Shown here: one piece after another, positions 26,401 through 39,500 of the stretch
How positions within the stretch are numbered: position 1 is the first letter of the stretch
How the letters are laid out: each line of letters begins with the position of its first letter
DNA from: Larus michahellis
Lineage: Eukaryota > Chordata > Aves > Charadriiformes > Laridae
Direction of reading: 5' to 3'
NCBI RefSeq assembly: GCF_964199755.1
Contig: NC_133896.1
Span: forward strand, 66,815,142 to 66,879,141
Length of the DNA: 64,000 nt
The notes under the pieces: model-generated
What the model saw: the letters and a program-made list of their open reading frames with translations, nothing else
Database searches by the model: none
What the model was told of the DNA's origin: nothing
Position numbers and translations under genes: made by a program

Positions 26401-29400
26401 GGAAGATGGGCCCAAGAAAGCTGGTCAATATTCAAGAATCACCTCCTCCAAGCTCAGGAGCAATGCATCCCAACAAAGAGGAAGTTGGGCAAAAATGCCA
26501 GGAGGCCTGGATGAACAACGTGCTCCTGGACAAACTCAAACACAAAAAGGAAGCCTAGGGAGGGTGGAAGCAAGGACAGGTACCCTGAGAGAAATACAGA
26601 GAAATTGTCTGAGCAGGTTAGGAAAGCTAAAGCCCAGAGAGAACTAAATTTTTACAGGGATGTCACGGGTAACAAGAAAAGCTTCTACAGGTACGTCAGA
26701 GATAAAAGGAAGACTAGGGAAAATGTGGGCCCTCCCTAGAAGGAAACGGGAGAAGTGGCTACCTGGTATATGGAGAAGGCTGAGGTACTCAATGACTTTT
26801 TTGCCTGTTTTCACTGGTAAGTGCTCTAGCCACACCTCCCAAGTCGCAGATAGGGACTGGGAGAATGAAGAACCGCCCACTGTAGGAGAAGGTCAGGTTT
26901 GAGACCATCTAAGGAACCTGAAGGTGCACAAGTCCATGGCACCTGATGAGATGCATCTGTGGGTCCTGAGGGAACTGGTGGATGAAATTGCTAAGCCACT
27001 ATCCATCATGTTTGAGAAGTCGTGGCAGTCTGATGAAGTTCCCACTGACTGGAAAAGGGAAACATAACGCCCATTTTTTAAAATGGAAAAAAGGAAAACC
27101 CGGGGAACTACAGGCCAGTCAGTCTCACCTCTGTGCCCAGCAAGATCATGGAGCAGCTCTTCCTGGAAACCATGCTAAGGCATGTGGAAATAAGGAGATG
27201 ATTTGTGACAGCCAACATGGCTTCACTAAGGGCAAACTGTGCCTGTCAAATTTGTTGGCCTTCTACAGCAACGTTGCAGTGTTGGTGGCTAAAGGGAGAA
27301 CAACTGATGTCATCTACCTGGATTTGTGCAAAGTTTTTGACACTGTCCTGCATGACGTCCTTGTCTCTAAATTGGAGAGACAAGATTCAGTGGACAGGGA
27401 AATGGCTGGATGGTCGCACCCAAAGATTTGCAGTCAATAGCTCAATGTCCAAATGGAGACCAGTGACAAGTGGCATTCCTCAGCAGTCAGTGTTGAGACT
27501 GGTGCTGTTAAACATCTTTGTTGGCAACATGGACAGAGGAATTGAGTGCACCCTCAGGAAGTTTGCTGATGACACCAAACTGTGTGGTGCAGTCGACACG
27601 CTGGAGGAAAGGGATGCCATCCAGAGGGACCTTGACAGGCTTGGGAGGTGGGCCTGTGCCAACCTCATAAAGTTCAACCAGGCCAAGTGCAAGGTCCTGC
27701 ATGTGGGTCAGGGCAATCCCAAGCACAAATACAGGCTGGGCACAGAATGGTTTGAGAGCAGCGCTGAGGAGAAGGACTTGGGGGTGTTGGCTGATGAGAA
27801 GCTCAACATGAGCCAGCAATGTGAGCTTGCAGCCCGGAAAGCCATCCTAGGCTGCATCAAGAGAAGCGTGGCCAGCAAGTCGAGGGAGGTGATTCTGCCC
27901 CTCTATTCTGCTCTTGTGAGACCCCACCTGGAATACTATGTCCAGCTCTGGGGCCCCCAACATAAGAAGGACATAGACCTGTTGGAGCCAGTCCAGAGGA
28001 GCGCCATGAAGATGATCAGAGGGCTGGAGCACCTATGCTATGAGGACAGGCTGAGAGAGTTGGGGTTGTTCAGCCTGGACAAGAGAAGGCTCTGGGGAAA
28101 CCTTGTGGCCTTTCAGTACCTGAAGGGGACCTACAAGAAAGCTGGTGAGGGACTTTTTACAAGGGCATGTAGTGATAGAACAAGGCATAATGGCTTTAAA
28201 CTGAAAGAGGGTAGATTTAGATTAGCTATTAGGAAGAAATTCTTCACTATGAAGCACTGGAACAGGTTTCCCAGAGGAGCTGTGGATGCCCCATCCCTGG
28301 AAGTGTTCAAGGCGAGGCTGGATGGGGCTTTGAGCAGCCTGGTCTAGTGGGAGGTGTCCGTGTCCAGGGTAGGGGGCTTGGAACTAGGTGATCTTTAAGG
28401 TCCCTTCCAACCCAAACCATTCTATGATTCTATGACCTGTTAGCTTTGGGGAATGAAGCCTTTGTTTTATTCTCTGAGCAGGATTAAGGGCCACATGGCT
28501 CCCCTTGTGACACTGTAGCGCACCTCCATCCAAGGGGCTGGGAAGGCCATTCAGCTTTCTGATCTTATTTGGTTGCTGGTTTCCTTGTCAATTTCCAGCA
28601 AGAAACCATTTTACTATTGTAGGATTTGCGATGTGGGCACCATCCCGCAGGTCATGGAGCTGAGGCCATGCTTGCATGTGCACACATCCTTTTTGCTGAC
28701 CAGTCCCCTGGACCAAGAGCTGAAAGCCTCCAGTTGCTAGCACCGTCTGCCATAGTCTATCCAGCCTTGCATTGCCTTTTCAGCAAGCAGCACTCTGGCT
28801 CAGAGCAGGCCCCTGGGAGCACATTGATGCTGCGCTGCCGTGGCACTTTCCCCATCCCCACTCTACAGTGAGGGGGTGGAATCCCTGGAATGGAGAGTGC
28901 TTCATTATGCGGCGCTGCTGTAATAACTCAGTGTGTGTGGGCAGCTGGCTGCGTGGGCAGAGGGAAAGCCAGCAGGACGTGAGGAATCCCGCAGCATTTG
29001 CTGGCTGTGCTTAACACCCCTGCAACACTAAAGAAAATAGCAGGGACCAGGCTCAGGAGAGATGGAATTGGAGTTGTCTGCTGCACATCTGGGCAAAAGC
29101 CGCATGCTGCAGTACATGGGATATATATGCAAGTGTTCAGTGGCAGAGGTGCTGTATTGCTATCAGGATTTTGTGGGGAACAAATTGAATTCAGGGAAAA
29201 AATGATGAAAGGCTGCTGTTAGCAAAAGAATAGTGTATGCATGTATATTTGAGTTATAGTCTAGGCAGTGCAGGAGGGCTGTCACAGCCGGACTGTTTTA
29301 TCCTACATCCTTTTGCATCACGTGTGCCATCTCTACTGAAATCTGCACATCTGTGTGAGTGTGTGAGCTGTTTTTTTCTGGCCACATTCAGCTCCCAGCT

Positions 29401-31506
29401 CCTCTGGAGTGAATCCACATTCAGTCCAGTGGCTTTGGAGTCACACCAGTGTAGCTGAGATCACCCTTGTGCTGTGAACACCATCCTGTCCCTCACCAAA
29501 TACCAAAGTGTGCAGGTGGAGGTGTATTTCATGAATCTCTGTTGCTTAACTTGGCTTTATCCCTGACCATATGACCTCTGCACTTAGCAGAGAACTTTGC
29601 CTATGCTCTTCAAAGGTGAACCAGGAGATCTGTGTGATAATACGGACGATACATTGTTGCTTTTCCCTGAAGAAGGCCTGGGTTTTTCAATATCAGATCT
29701 TGCAGCTCTCCTGTTCATAAATGTCATGGGCCGACTTGTTCTCCCAGCCACTCTCCCTAGGGATGTCACGCTGCCCAGGATATTTCCTTTGTTCCATTGC
29801 AGAGTAAGCAGAACTATTTCAAGCCTGCCTACTTTTTTGTATCCATGAGGCCCCTGTAAGGAGCAGACCATTCTCCTGAATGCCGATCCCCCTAAAGCTA
29901 GACATATGTTGCTCACCCACATCCTTCACCACCTGACAGTGTCACAGTCTGTGCCTGTGCATATCATGCATTCACGTGCTCTAAGATCTCATGCTATCCT
30001 TTCCTCACCCCATGAAACTGCCTGAGCAAACTCACTCCTTGAGCCTTGACAAAAATCCCTGAATTTGGGTTAATGATGGAAATACGGCATCCCTTCATGA
30101 AGAAGCTACCCTCTTTCCTCTCCATCTCACCAGCTCAGAGAACCAAAGGAATGTGGAAATCTTCCTGGTGTTGCACTAATTCCCCTCAGCAGGAGTGCAT
30201 CATGACAGACACCCTTCAGTGGGGCAGACTGAAATATAGGAAGAAAACCTCCTGCACAATACACACATACACACTCATTCCTGCCTGTACTGTGGGACAG
30301 GCACCACTCATAGGCTCACAGACACTCCCAGGATACATAGGAGCATGTGTGCTCACAGGAGACATGAGGAAAAAGGCAAAATGTGCAGACACAGGGTCTC
30401 TGATGGACATGTATGGTGCAAGAGAAATCTGCATGTACAGGACATAGACACACGCAAATGTGTGCTTGTTGAGATACGCGCTACCCACCCACCCCCCCCC
30501 AGGAGCTGCATATGCGGGCACAGACACTGGCGCAGTAAGAAGCAGAAAATCCCTCCCACAACAAGGCAGTCAGGCCCACTCAGCACCAGGCCTGCTCTCG
30601 GAGAGGCACTCACAGCCATGGAGGGAGAAAAGCCCTCTGCCTGGGAGCTGCTCTCAGCTCTCTCCCAGCTCTGACAAGGCATTCTCCAGGTGCGTGCTCT
30701 CATCCACCCACACACAGAGATTTCTGCCTGAGGGGGTAAATCAATAGAGAAGGGAAGAACAATACAGCCAAAGGTGGGGGGAGCGGAGGAAGAGATAAGC
30801 AAATCTGAGCATGGGATTTCCGTTCAGGCAGCCAGCATCAGGCTCAGGTGAGGAAGGTAGAAAGTGTCACTCAACACTGAGCACTAAAAAATGTATGAAA
30901 AAGAGATGCAGGAAAAATGCCCACCTTTGGTCGTCCCCCTTGTCTTGAGCCTCATTTGCCCATAGTCCCTGGCAGCAATGTCTCCTAATGCTGTCCACTG
31001 TCACATTTTTGCCTTTGTCTGCCCTACAGAAGGTGCAACCCCAGCTCCCCTAAAGCAAAGGGTCACGTGCCCAGCTCTCAGCTCCTGGGGGGAGCTCTCT
31101 GTGGGTTGCATTTGGAGCAGCTGAACGTACTGATATTTCTTGTGCTGTCTGTGTGGGACACACAGTCTAATCATGTCCTCATGAGAGTCACTGATGTGAC
31201 TGGTATTGTGCAGCAGGGTCCATTGTAGCAGTGGTATGGCACTTGTGATCACCAGGTGACAGCAGGTGCTACAAGCGACACGACATGTCCCATGGCATCT
31301 GATTGTCCTTAGCGGCAACTGGGAGGGAGTCCCCCAAGTGACTTTTCCTTGCCCCCCACCAATGTCAACCCTGCCACACACAGGAACTCATAGGAGCCCA
31401 TGCACATAATGGGGTCTGCATTGCTGCAAGCCATGAGGTCAGGCAGAGGCAATAATGCCTCAATGAGATCATGCAAACTCACCATGTCTCTGTCCTTCCC
31501 TTTCAG
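23430..31506 (+). other. IQSEC3 intron w2-w3 (8.1 kb)
   Basis: GT-AG intron in phase 2. Its main content is the CR1 LINE at about 25120-28435. Around 30240-30540 there is CA-rich sequence, and a C-run near 30487-30500. Outside these I recognise nothing; the short open frames on both strands look incidental. Confidence 0.85.
25120..28435 (+). mobile_element. CR1 LINE, long copy (ORF1 end, endonuclease, RT, 3' end)
   Basis: Recognisable CR1 starts in an ORF1-like tail (PLKPEVPLQNPFTALQTEEE, about 25308-25367). ORF2 then begins in the region of AQLKCLYANARSTGNKQEEL (about 25650-25720). The endonuclease has METWWDGFNDW, GVCYRPPNQ, LMGDFNHPNICW and the SDH of CSDHEMVEF (25864-26514). The RT has [31 protein letters not shown] and, after a frame change, [13 protein letters not shown] (near 27550). 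The C-terminal block runs open to 28347, with [13 protein letters not shown]. It ends with TTCTATGATTCTATGA. Several frame changes and stops between blocks (about 25735-25864 and 26515-27400) make it inactive even though FADD is kept. The 5' limit is uncertain; a full CR1 would be about 4.5 kb. Confidence 0.93.
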
Positions 31507-31668
31507 AAACCCAGACAAAGGCATCCAGTTCCTGATCTCCCGAGGCTTCATCCCGGACACCCCCATTGGGGTGGCACACTTCCTGCTCCAGCGGAAGGGT
31601 CTCAGCCGCCAGATGATTGGGGAGTTCCTGGGTAACAGCAAGAAGCAGTTCAACAGGGACGTCCTGGA
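31507..31668 (+). CDS. IQSEC3: IQSEC3 coding exon w3 (SEC7, N-terminal half)
   Basis: The acceptor is CCTTCCCTTTCAG and the donor is CTGGA|GTAAGT. The first base completes codon 461 (Ile); 53 codons (462-514) and two bases follow. It encodes [16 protein letters not shown], then [20 protein letters not shown] and [15 protein letters not shown]. These are the first SEC7 helices, and the sequence is nearly free of change across vertebrate IQSEC proteins as I know them. Phases on both sides match the neighbouring exons, which supports both junctions. Confidence 0.97.
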
Positions 31669-33717
31669 GTAAGTGTGGAAACTTCCCCTCCTCCCTGCAC
31701 TGTAAAGGAGTTGCCAGCCAACTCTGACCCTGGCTGCACCAGCAAGCACCCCATCCTCCATGCGCTTCCATCCCCCCTCTGCAGGAAATTCACCGTCCCC
31801 CCTCTCTATTTGACACCTCTCAGTGCATTTCCCAGCAACGTGTTTCCCCCTTAATATCAGCAGCTCTTTCATTTCAGTCTCTCCTCAGAGGGCCTGCAAT
31901 CATCTAGCGGGAGCTCAGCACCGTTGTGTGGTAGGACTAGTGATGCTGGGAAGTTCTGTGGCTGGGAAACTCTGTGACTGGGGTCTCACCCCATCCAGAT
32001 AAAGCACCTCTGATGCTCTCTGGGAAGTACTAAGAGAGGCAGAGGAGGAAAAATATCTGCTCCTTGCTGCGAGACCAGCAGGGGAGCAGCGAATGCTGGC
32101 TCCACACCTGGTTCTATTTCTGTCAAGTTTTGAGATGGGTGACCTTTTCAGTTTGTCCAACTGCATTACGGGGGTAATAAGAGGGGAGTTGGTCCTGTTT
32201 GTGGTAATGAAGAGGCCTGCATGAGGAAGCATGCTACTAATGGTTTATCATTACCTCTGCAGTCACAGAGCACTGAGGAACACCCACACTCCAAAAACTC
32301 CAATGGGCTGAGCTGACCCTTTTCTGAGCAAGATCTCAGGTTTCCTCCCTGCTTCTGTTCGGTGGCTGCCTTTGCTGGATTGTTCCCTTCAGTTCTCTCA
32401 CCATGGCCCTCTCCTGGTTGCACAAGCCATGCATCTCTCAGCCTACACTTCTCTTCCAAGTCTTGCAATTTGGGCTACAAAATCCTGTGAATATCTGACA
32501 CCTATACTACCTCAGCACCTGCCTGTTGCTCTGCCTTCCGTATTGTAACCTTTGCTAACTTGTTAGCGCCCAGCGTCACAGGATCAGGGTCTGAATTATT
32601 GGGAAGGAAAGCATCTTACCTGTTTATCTGAGCGTTGTCCAAGATGACAGGCATTCTTGCAAAGATAGGCCTGGGGAACTAAGATGAGCCTTCATTTCCG
32701 AGGGGACGTCAGGAACAGGGACAGTGAAAGCAGGGCGAGTTTGCACCAGAGTGTGAATGTGAGGGTTGCCATGCAGGGTGATGCGATGTGTGTAGTCAGG
32801 GGGCAAAAAGGTTGTTCAGAGACCTGTTTCAAGGGATGACCAGCACTCAGCTGGGTCGTTTCTTTTATTAGGCAAAAGCACGGTTCTTAGTAAGAGCAGC
32901 CTTTCCATTAGGCAGGAAGTCCTTTGCACTTGATCCTTTATTATATTCTCCCATTCTCCAAAATGTTTTCTATCTATCTCCCTTGAATTTGCAGTGGCTT
33001 CTCTTGAACCAAGCCAAATGGAATGCTAAATCCAATACACACACTATTTCTACTCCAGGGAAAGACTGGAGGATGCCAGTTCAAGAGCCAAATCTGGGCA
33101 CAAATTTCAAAATTCATTCCTGCTGAAATTGCTGCTTATTGCTGCAAGTACCTGACCTTTGGTCCAGCTCTTTTTTTAATATACTGTATGGGTATTGATT
33201 TGGCCAGCAACGAGACACATGTTCTCTCCAGTCTCTTCATGCTGAGAGCTACAATTAAAAGTAATTGCCTCTTTTTCTCCACCAAGCAATGTGTGGGCTG
33301 CTTCCCCTGACAGATACTCTGATGAAGTCCAAACCTTGCCTCTGCACAGACAGGGAAATATTGCAATAGCAATAGGCTGGCACTTCCTTGTAGTCCTAAA
33401 TTTGCCAGCATCCCGGCAAATGACCATGTTCTTCTGCCTCACATGTGACTACAAACTCTGTAGTCAGCAGGTCCTGGGAACAGTCCCTATTGCAAAGCTT
33501 GGTGTCTGCCTCCCAGACTCAATGCCCAGGAGCTGCTGTGTTGTAGTTGCCTGCCTCCTCCATGTTGTAGGAGGGCCATTAAAGCAGGTGGCCCTACTCC
33601 ATCATGCTCATTACTCTTAGTTTCCACTGCACTTCTCAATGTAGCACTCCAAGTGTTCGAAGAAAGAGTGACCCTGCCATCCTATTTACAGATGTAGAAA
33701 GCAAGGCTCAAAGATGG

Positions 33718-34469
33718 TGTCATGGTTTTGGCCGGATTGGCCAATCAGAATGACAGATGGCCCTCACCCACTCTATCCTCAGATAGGAGAGGAAGAGATA
33801 AGGAGATCTATGAGTTTAGAAAAAGAACTAAACTACTTTAATGAAAAAAAAAATAAATAAGGAAATAAGAAATAATGAGAAAATAAAAAAAAAAGTATAC
33901 AATACATACAAAACCGTACCCAGCTCCCAGGATGATGATCGCGTCACCAGCAGACACAGGGCAAGTCCCAGACTGGAGTCAGCAATGAACAGGAGCTGAA
34001 TTCTGGATCTGGAGTCAGGAGTGCTCAGATCGGGATCAAAGGCAGACGAACAGGCAGGGTCCTCGGATGTCAGCCATTGAAGAAAAAGAGCGAGCCACTT
34101 GCCCCTTTGATCCCTCAGCTTTTATACTGAGCGTGATGCATATGGGATGGAATACCCTGTTGCTCAGTTTTGGGTCACCTGTCCTGTCTGCTCCTCCCAG
34201 CAGGTGGGACCCCTCTACGCTTCTCCGCTTCCAACCCTCTAACGGGGCAAGCAGCAAAGTTAGCTGACCTTGGTTGTTATAGCAATAAGTCTAAGCAAGA
34301 GCCTCTGTGCATACCGTTCCTTGGTATAATCAGGTCTTATCACTCTCAGAGTGAACAGTTTCTGAACAATATGCTGTTAATTTCAGAGTTTAGTCAGTTA
34401 GAAGAGGCCCAGCTAAAAAGTAAAATTACAAAACAGAAAATGGGTTCTGTTTTACCTCAATCCAGGCCA
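33718..34469 (-). mobile_element. Solo LTR of an avian endogenous retrovirus, antisense
   Basis: The 752-bp block begins TGTCATGG and ends GGCCA, giving the TG...CA ends of an LTR. It is flanked by identical GATGG at 33713-33717 and 34470-34474, a 5-bp target duplication (6 bp, AGATGG, if the last A is counted as target). On the minus strand CCATCCCATATGCATCACGC is followed by TATAAAA (34126-34120), and ATTAAA lies at 33842-33837. This order matches a common group of avian ERV LTRs whose upstream block also reads as a GGAATA...CATATG segment before the TATA box. No internal gag, pol or env sequence adjoins, so it is a recombined solo LTR. The exact family was not determined. Confidence 0.85.
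33837..34126 (-). promoter_or_regulatory. LTR core promoter (TATA box) and poly(A) signal
   Basis: On the minus strand TATAAAA occupies 34126-34120, so a start near 34095 would be expected. ATTAAA at 33842-33837 would be the processing signal, giving an R region of about 270 bases. Spacing and order are right for an LTR. Whether it is active cannot be told. Confidence 0.5.
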
Positions 34470-36519
34470 GATGGGAACTGAGCTATTGAGGCTGTGTGTA
34501 CGTGGACATATCTTGGACATGGCCTGTGTGTACGTGAACATATGTCAAGAAACTGGGTCTGAATTCGGGGTTCAAACCTGTGTCTGATCTCTCCAAGCAA
34601 CAGACGATGTTCTTGCACTAACAATCCATGCTGCCATCCCCTCTTCACAGTAAATTGCTGATTTGTCTTCCTTAAAGGCAAAAATAAAAGTAAACGTAAA
34701 ATATACAGAAAATGTTTTAAAGCGGGAAGGAAAAACACACACAGAGCTGGTTGTAGCTGTGCTGTTTGCAGGTACTTTTACTCTCTTCCTGTGTCAGTTC
34801 TGAGCTTGGGGATAGCAATGGTTGTTGGGTTTTGCAAGCAAATTTTCATCAAGTGCTTGTGAGAGCTGGATGGGTAATGACTGCACACCCAGTGGTGTGA
34901 CATGCATGGAAACAAGAGAAATTCTGACCCAGGATTATCATCCTGGGTATTTTTCCCATCCATGCTGCAGGAAGAAGAGGGATAGCAGTGTAGTATAGTG
35001 TGCTGGCATTTCCAGTGCACTATAGCTCAAGGGCTAGTCACAACTTCTGAGCTGTTTGTGTGGGAGCAGAGGCAGCTTAAGGACCTTTTGGCATTCTAGA
35101 ACTGTCTAAGACATAGTCTGGTTCTCATTCCCCATCCAACTCCAATCAAATTAGCTCAGGAACACTGGCACAGGTTGGGAGAATAGACTCTACAAGGGCT
35201 GTCTCGCAGTCCCCATATATACCCACACTTAGTAAGCCAATGTTAGGGTGCGGGGTATTTCCTGGCGACCATGTGGCAGACAGGATAGCTCCTACAGTAG
35301 CTTCTGCACAATATGCCTAATTCCACAGTCATTTTTGTGGCCCACAAGTGCAGAAGAATAGGCACTGCTGGTCCTGGGAAGCTCAAATGCCCAGGCAGGG
35401 TGGCCATGAGCAGGCAGTAGTTGTTGAACAGGCACTGAGCAGCTGCAGTGAGCAAGCCTGCGTGCAGGGGCAGTTGTCTCTCATCTTTCATGTCCACGAC
35501 GTGGCCCTGGAGCTTTCCTGGCCCATCTTCTCCCTCCCAAAAGCAATTTCAATTATTGATGCCACTTGCTGTGTTAGTTTAGCTTTCGCTTGATATGAAA
35601 AATTGTGTTAGAATTGTGTATTGTAAGCATTGTTTTTATTGCAACCAGGTTGAATTAACCCAACTGCATGAATAAATAATAGGACAGCTTTTAAAACATC
35701 TGCAAAAGTGTCAGCCTCCCTTGTGCATTTGGAGGAGGGGCAGAGCTGCCCAGGTTACAAACTCCAGACTCAGCTGTAAGTCCAGCCATTAAGTCTATAT
35801 TCTGCAAACTTCTCTTGGTTTACATAGGTATTAAAGCTGTGCTGACTGACAAACAAGCCAACCACTGCCTATTCCTGGAGTCAGGCAACAGAGCTCAGGA
35901 GTGCACAGTGGCATTTGGCACTGTGAAGATGATCCCTCTTTACTGCCCACCTAGTAAATGCAAAACCGCAGAGAAGTGCCTTGCTGGTCGCAAAGCCTCT
36001 TATGTACCCAGGCAGGGGGGGCGAGGGTTAAGCATGGTATGAGGATTGAGCACTTTGGTATGCTATTTTGCCTTCTCACAGCTGCATGCCCAGTGCCTAA
36101 AAGCCCTGAAATTATATTCTCCCTTCCATCCTCCTACTCTATCTTTCAACCTTTAACTGATTTTCTTGGAACCCAGAAAAGGTGTCTGGATAACTCACAA
36201 GTAATTATACACGCTAGCCAGAGGAACAAGGGAGAGAGCAGGGGATTTTCAACAGTATCTGACTATACTTGGCACACATCCTTTGATAACACTAAACTGT
36301 TCAAGCCTATCTGTTTACAGTGATGCAGTATGTCATTTCTCTTGCAGAAAAGGATTCAGTCTTTAAAAGCAGGATTTATCTCACCTGTTGTTAGCCACTA
36401 CCAAATTTAGTGTCTTCTATCAATTTATGAATTCCTTTAGTAAATGGAGAGACACAGGTCCCTCTAGACCGTTGTTTTTCTCAATGTGCTAGTTTAATCT
36501 GGACATACAGCTTTTAGGC

Positions 36520-36550
36520 ATTTTATGTTACAGGGGATGTAACATAAAAT
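36520..36550. repeat. Perfect 13-bp inverted repeat with 5-base loop
   Basis: Left arm 36520-36532 is ATTTTATGTTACA, loop GGGGA, right arm 36538-36550 TGTAACATAAAAT. Pairing is perfect and stops at the arm ends. It lies deep in an intron, away from any recognised element. Confidence 0.9.
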
Positions 36551-39500
36551 CATCATACAGATAAATCCCATCTGTAACCAATTTTGAGCCACCAATCCCA
36601 CATTAACAACCACTCACTGTGATCCAGCCTCTCACGGTAAGATCCAGCCTCTTCTCCGGGAAGTCTGCTTCCACAGCCTGCCCTGCAGCCAGCCGCGAGG
36701 AGTCACTGGGGACCTACCCCAGGGTTTCAATGTCTACTGGTCCAGGGAATACAGCTGTAAAGAGGTATCCTGGGCACTGATCTGGTGCTGAGCAGTTTTT
36801 ATCAAATCTACTTTGCAAGTACTGCTGAAAAGTCATGTTGTTACTTTGAAAAAGCCAGGCCCAAGGCATTAACACGTATTTTTAAAATGAGACATACCAT
36901 CATTCTTGCATCCTTTCTTCATTCCTTTCTTTTGTATTAGATGCTCAGATGTATTGTTTATTTCTTTATGTACAGTCTTCATTCTGTCTTTATTTGTTGC
37001 TTTTGTTCTCCTTCATTCATGCTTCCCTTCACTTTAGTTCATTCTTCCCCTCCACCTGTTTCTGACTCAGGAATTGCTTCCATTTATATTTCATTCATGA
37101 AGGGGATAATGTGAGGGAGGCCATGAATGAAGTCAGCTGTGCTGCTGGTACTGGGTGGTTTGTGTTCAGGTCGTGGGACTTGGAAGTGCAGAAGTGGCTG
37201 TCCTGGTGCATTTGCTGTCAGAGGAGAAAGGCAGGGATTCAAGCAGAGGAGACACCGTGCTGAGTTGGGGGCTGGTTGGTGTTAGACTGTAAGTTGCTGT
37301 TAGACACACTCTCCCTGTGGGTGAGCAGCTCTCCTGTCTTGACAAGTGTGTATTGTCTTCTCTTTCTCTCATGGGAAGTCAGGGGGAGAAAAGCTGCTCT
37401 TAGGACTGTAAGCGCAGAGCTGGGAGCCCAGCAAAGAGACTGTCTCTCAAAGAAGTGTTAGATTCCTCTTGGGCTGTCAGAGTGAACTTGACAGGTTAGC
37501 CCAAACTAGCCTCCGTTCCCGTTCTCACTGAGGGCATTACAGAGGATCAATAAGACACTTGCATTACAGGAGGGTTTGAGCAGCGCAGTGCTGCAGCTTG
37601 TGCTGTGGAGCAACAGATAAGGAAGTGATGGAAACAGGACAGAGGGAAGAACGCGTTAGGCAGTTCTGACCTCCTGCTGCAGGCAGAGCTGTGGCACAGA
37701 TCAAACTTGTGAACAAGTGCAGCTTTCCGCACCAGGCTTGCAAAGGCTGAAGGTGCAGCCTTACCATACCTAGGTTCCCAGGAAAATAGTGTTTTCCCTT
37801 GTCCCTCCGGGGACAAGGGTTCCCAATGTCCCCTGGAGGGGAGGGTGAAGGCTGGGCAGAGCCCTCCCCTGCACGGCCGGCGTGCCTGAAGAGGGAACAG
37901 CTCTCTACCTTGGGAGGTGGTTCTGGTCGAAGTCATAGTACAGTAGGCAATTTCTCACTTAGGAAGGAGTGGATGCCCAAGTGAGTAGCCATGTGAGCTA
38001 CCAACAACCCTGGGAGGGCAAGTAGGCGTGACTCAGACCCAGAAAAAAACAGGCAATACATGTAGTGCAGCATCCTCCAGAAAGGGAAGACTGGTGTGGG
38101 CCGTGGTCTCCATTGTAGAGAATACCCTCACACAGGGAGGGCCTGGAAAGCAGGATTGGGACACATGCCCATGCCCACTGCTGCAAGGAATCAGTGAGTC
38201 CTGTTCACTCTTCTTTCTGTGAGCCTCAATTAACACGTGCAGGGCAGCCTCCTCACAAGGAGCTGAGCTCTTCCTCTGCCGTCCACCCTAAGCCTCGTTC
38301 ATCCTTAGAAAGCTCGTAGGGTTAGGGAAGCTGAGAAGAGGGATGTTTTTTATTAATGTCTTTGTGCCTCGTGGTTTTAAACTTTCCATCTGGCTGCCTC
38401 CCACCTTGCTCCCTCCCTGAGCGTGGTCTGCAGGTTCATTACAGACGCTTTTAGTTGCAGCCCAGCTCTTGCTGCATTGTCACCTGAGCGGAAAAGCTGG
38501 AAAATAGGTCATTATGCTTGGGTGAGCAGATCCCAGCCCCACACGATACAGCTGCTTCCTGCCTTCACTGAACCCTTTCGCCACAAGGCTTTTATGCCAT
38601 GCTTAACCTTGTGCTAAATCCTTGCAGCTCTGATGCCACTATGTCCACCCCCTTTTGGGGGGATCTACGCCCTGCTGCCTAGGAGGCGGCATGGCCACCA
38701 CAGAGGTTATGGCTCAGCAAAATGATCCAACTAGGAGAGCACCCTTTGGTCCTGGCACCTGGTACCTGGCATGCAATTCTCTGCAGTTGTGAGTTGCCTG
38801 TCTGCTGAATGCCTCAGGACAGACCAAGCTCCCCATGTATCCAGGTGACACAAGAGTGTCCAAACTCCACCACCTTATTAGGCAGGGTGTCAGCACTTTT
38901 CCTTCAGCAATATGATCCAAACATTGAAAGTCCTACCCCTGCGGGTACTGGTCTGAATGCACCTCTGGATGCACTGTGAGCTCAATTCACATGGCTTGTT
39001 ACGAGTCTGTGGGGAGGAAGGAGTTGAAACAGGAGGAGATTTTATAAGGTGATTACTCTGCCCCTGCTTCGTTACCCTTCATGCCTCCTGGTGGTCCTGG
39101 AATAGGCATCTCAGAGGCGTTCTGCTGTTTGTGGAAAAATGAACTCAGCACTGGTGTTGGTACATGCACAGAAGCTGCTAGTTTATTCTTTTAATGCAGA
39201 GAGCCATCCACTCTCACCTCAAGCTTTGTCTCTTACATTGGCAAACCTGGTTGTGGGGAGAGACACCTCCATCATGCATATGGTTACACTGCCTTTTACA
39301 TTGCAGCTCTGGAGGCTGACAAGGTCAATGTACTTTTTGCAGTATACTTGCCAAGATATCCTATGTCAGCTTCCAGGGTCTCTACCTTGGAAAGAAAAGA
39401 CCTCTTTGCTCTGGTTTCACAAAGAATAGTTGCATTGCATTTCAGGGGAGCTCTGACATAGGCACCACAGTGCATTCGGAAAGTTAAGAGGAGTCTGTAC

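Noticed and set aside
31309..31872. 187-codon minus-strand frame
   Set aside because: Antisense shadow of exon w3 and its flanks; no independent support.
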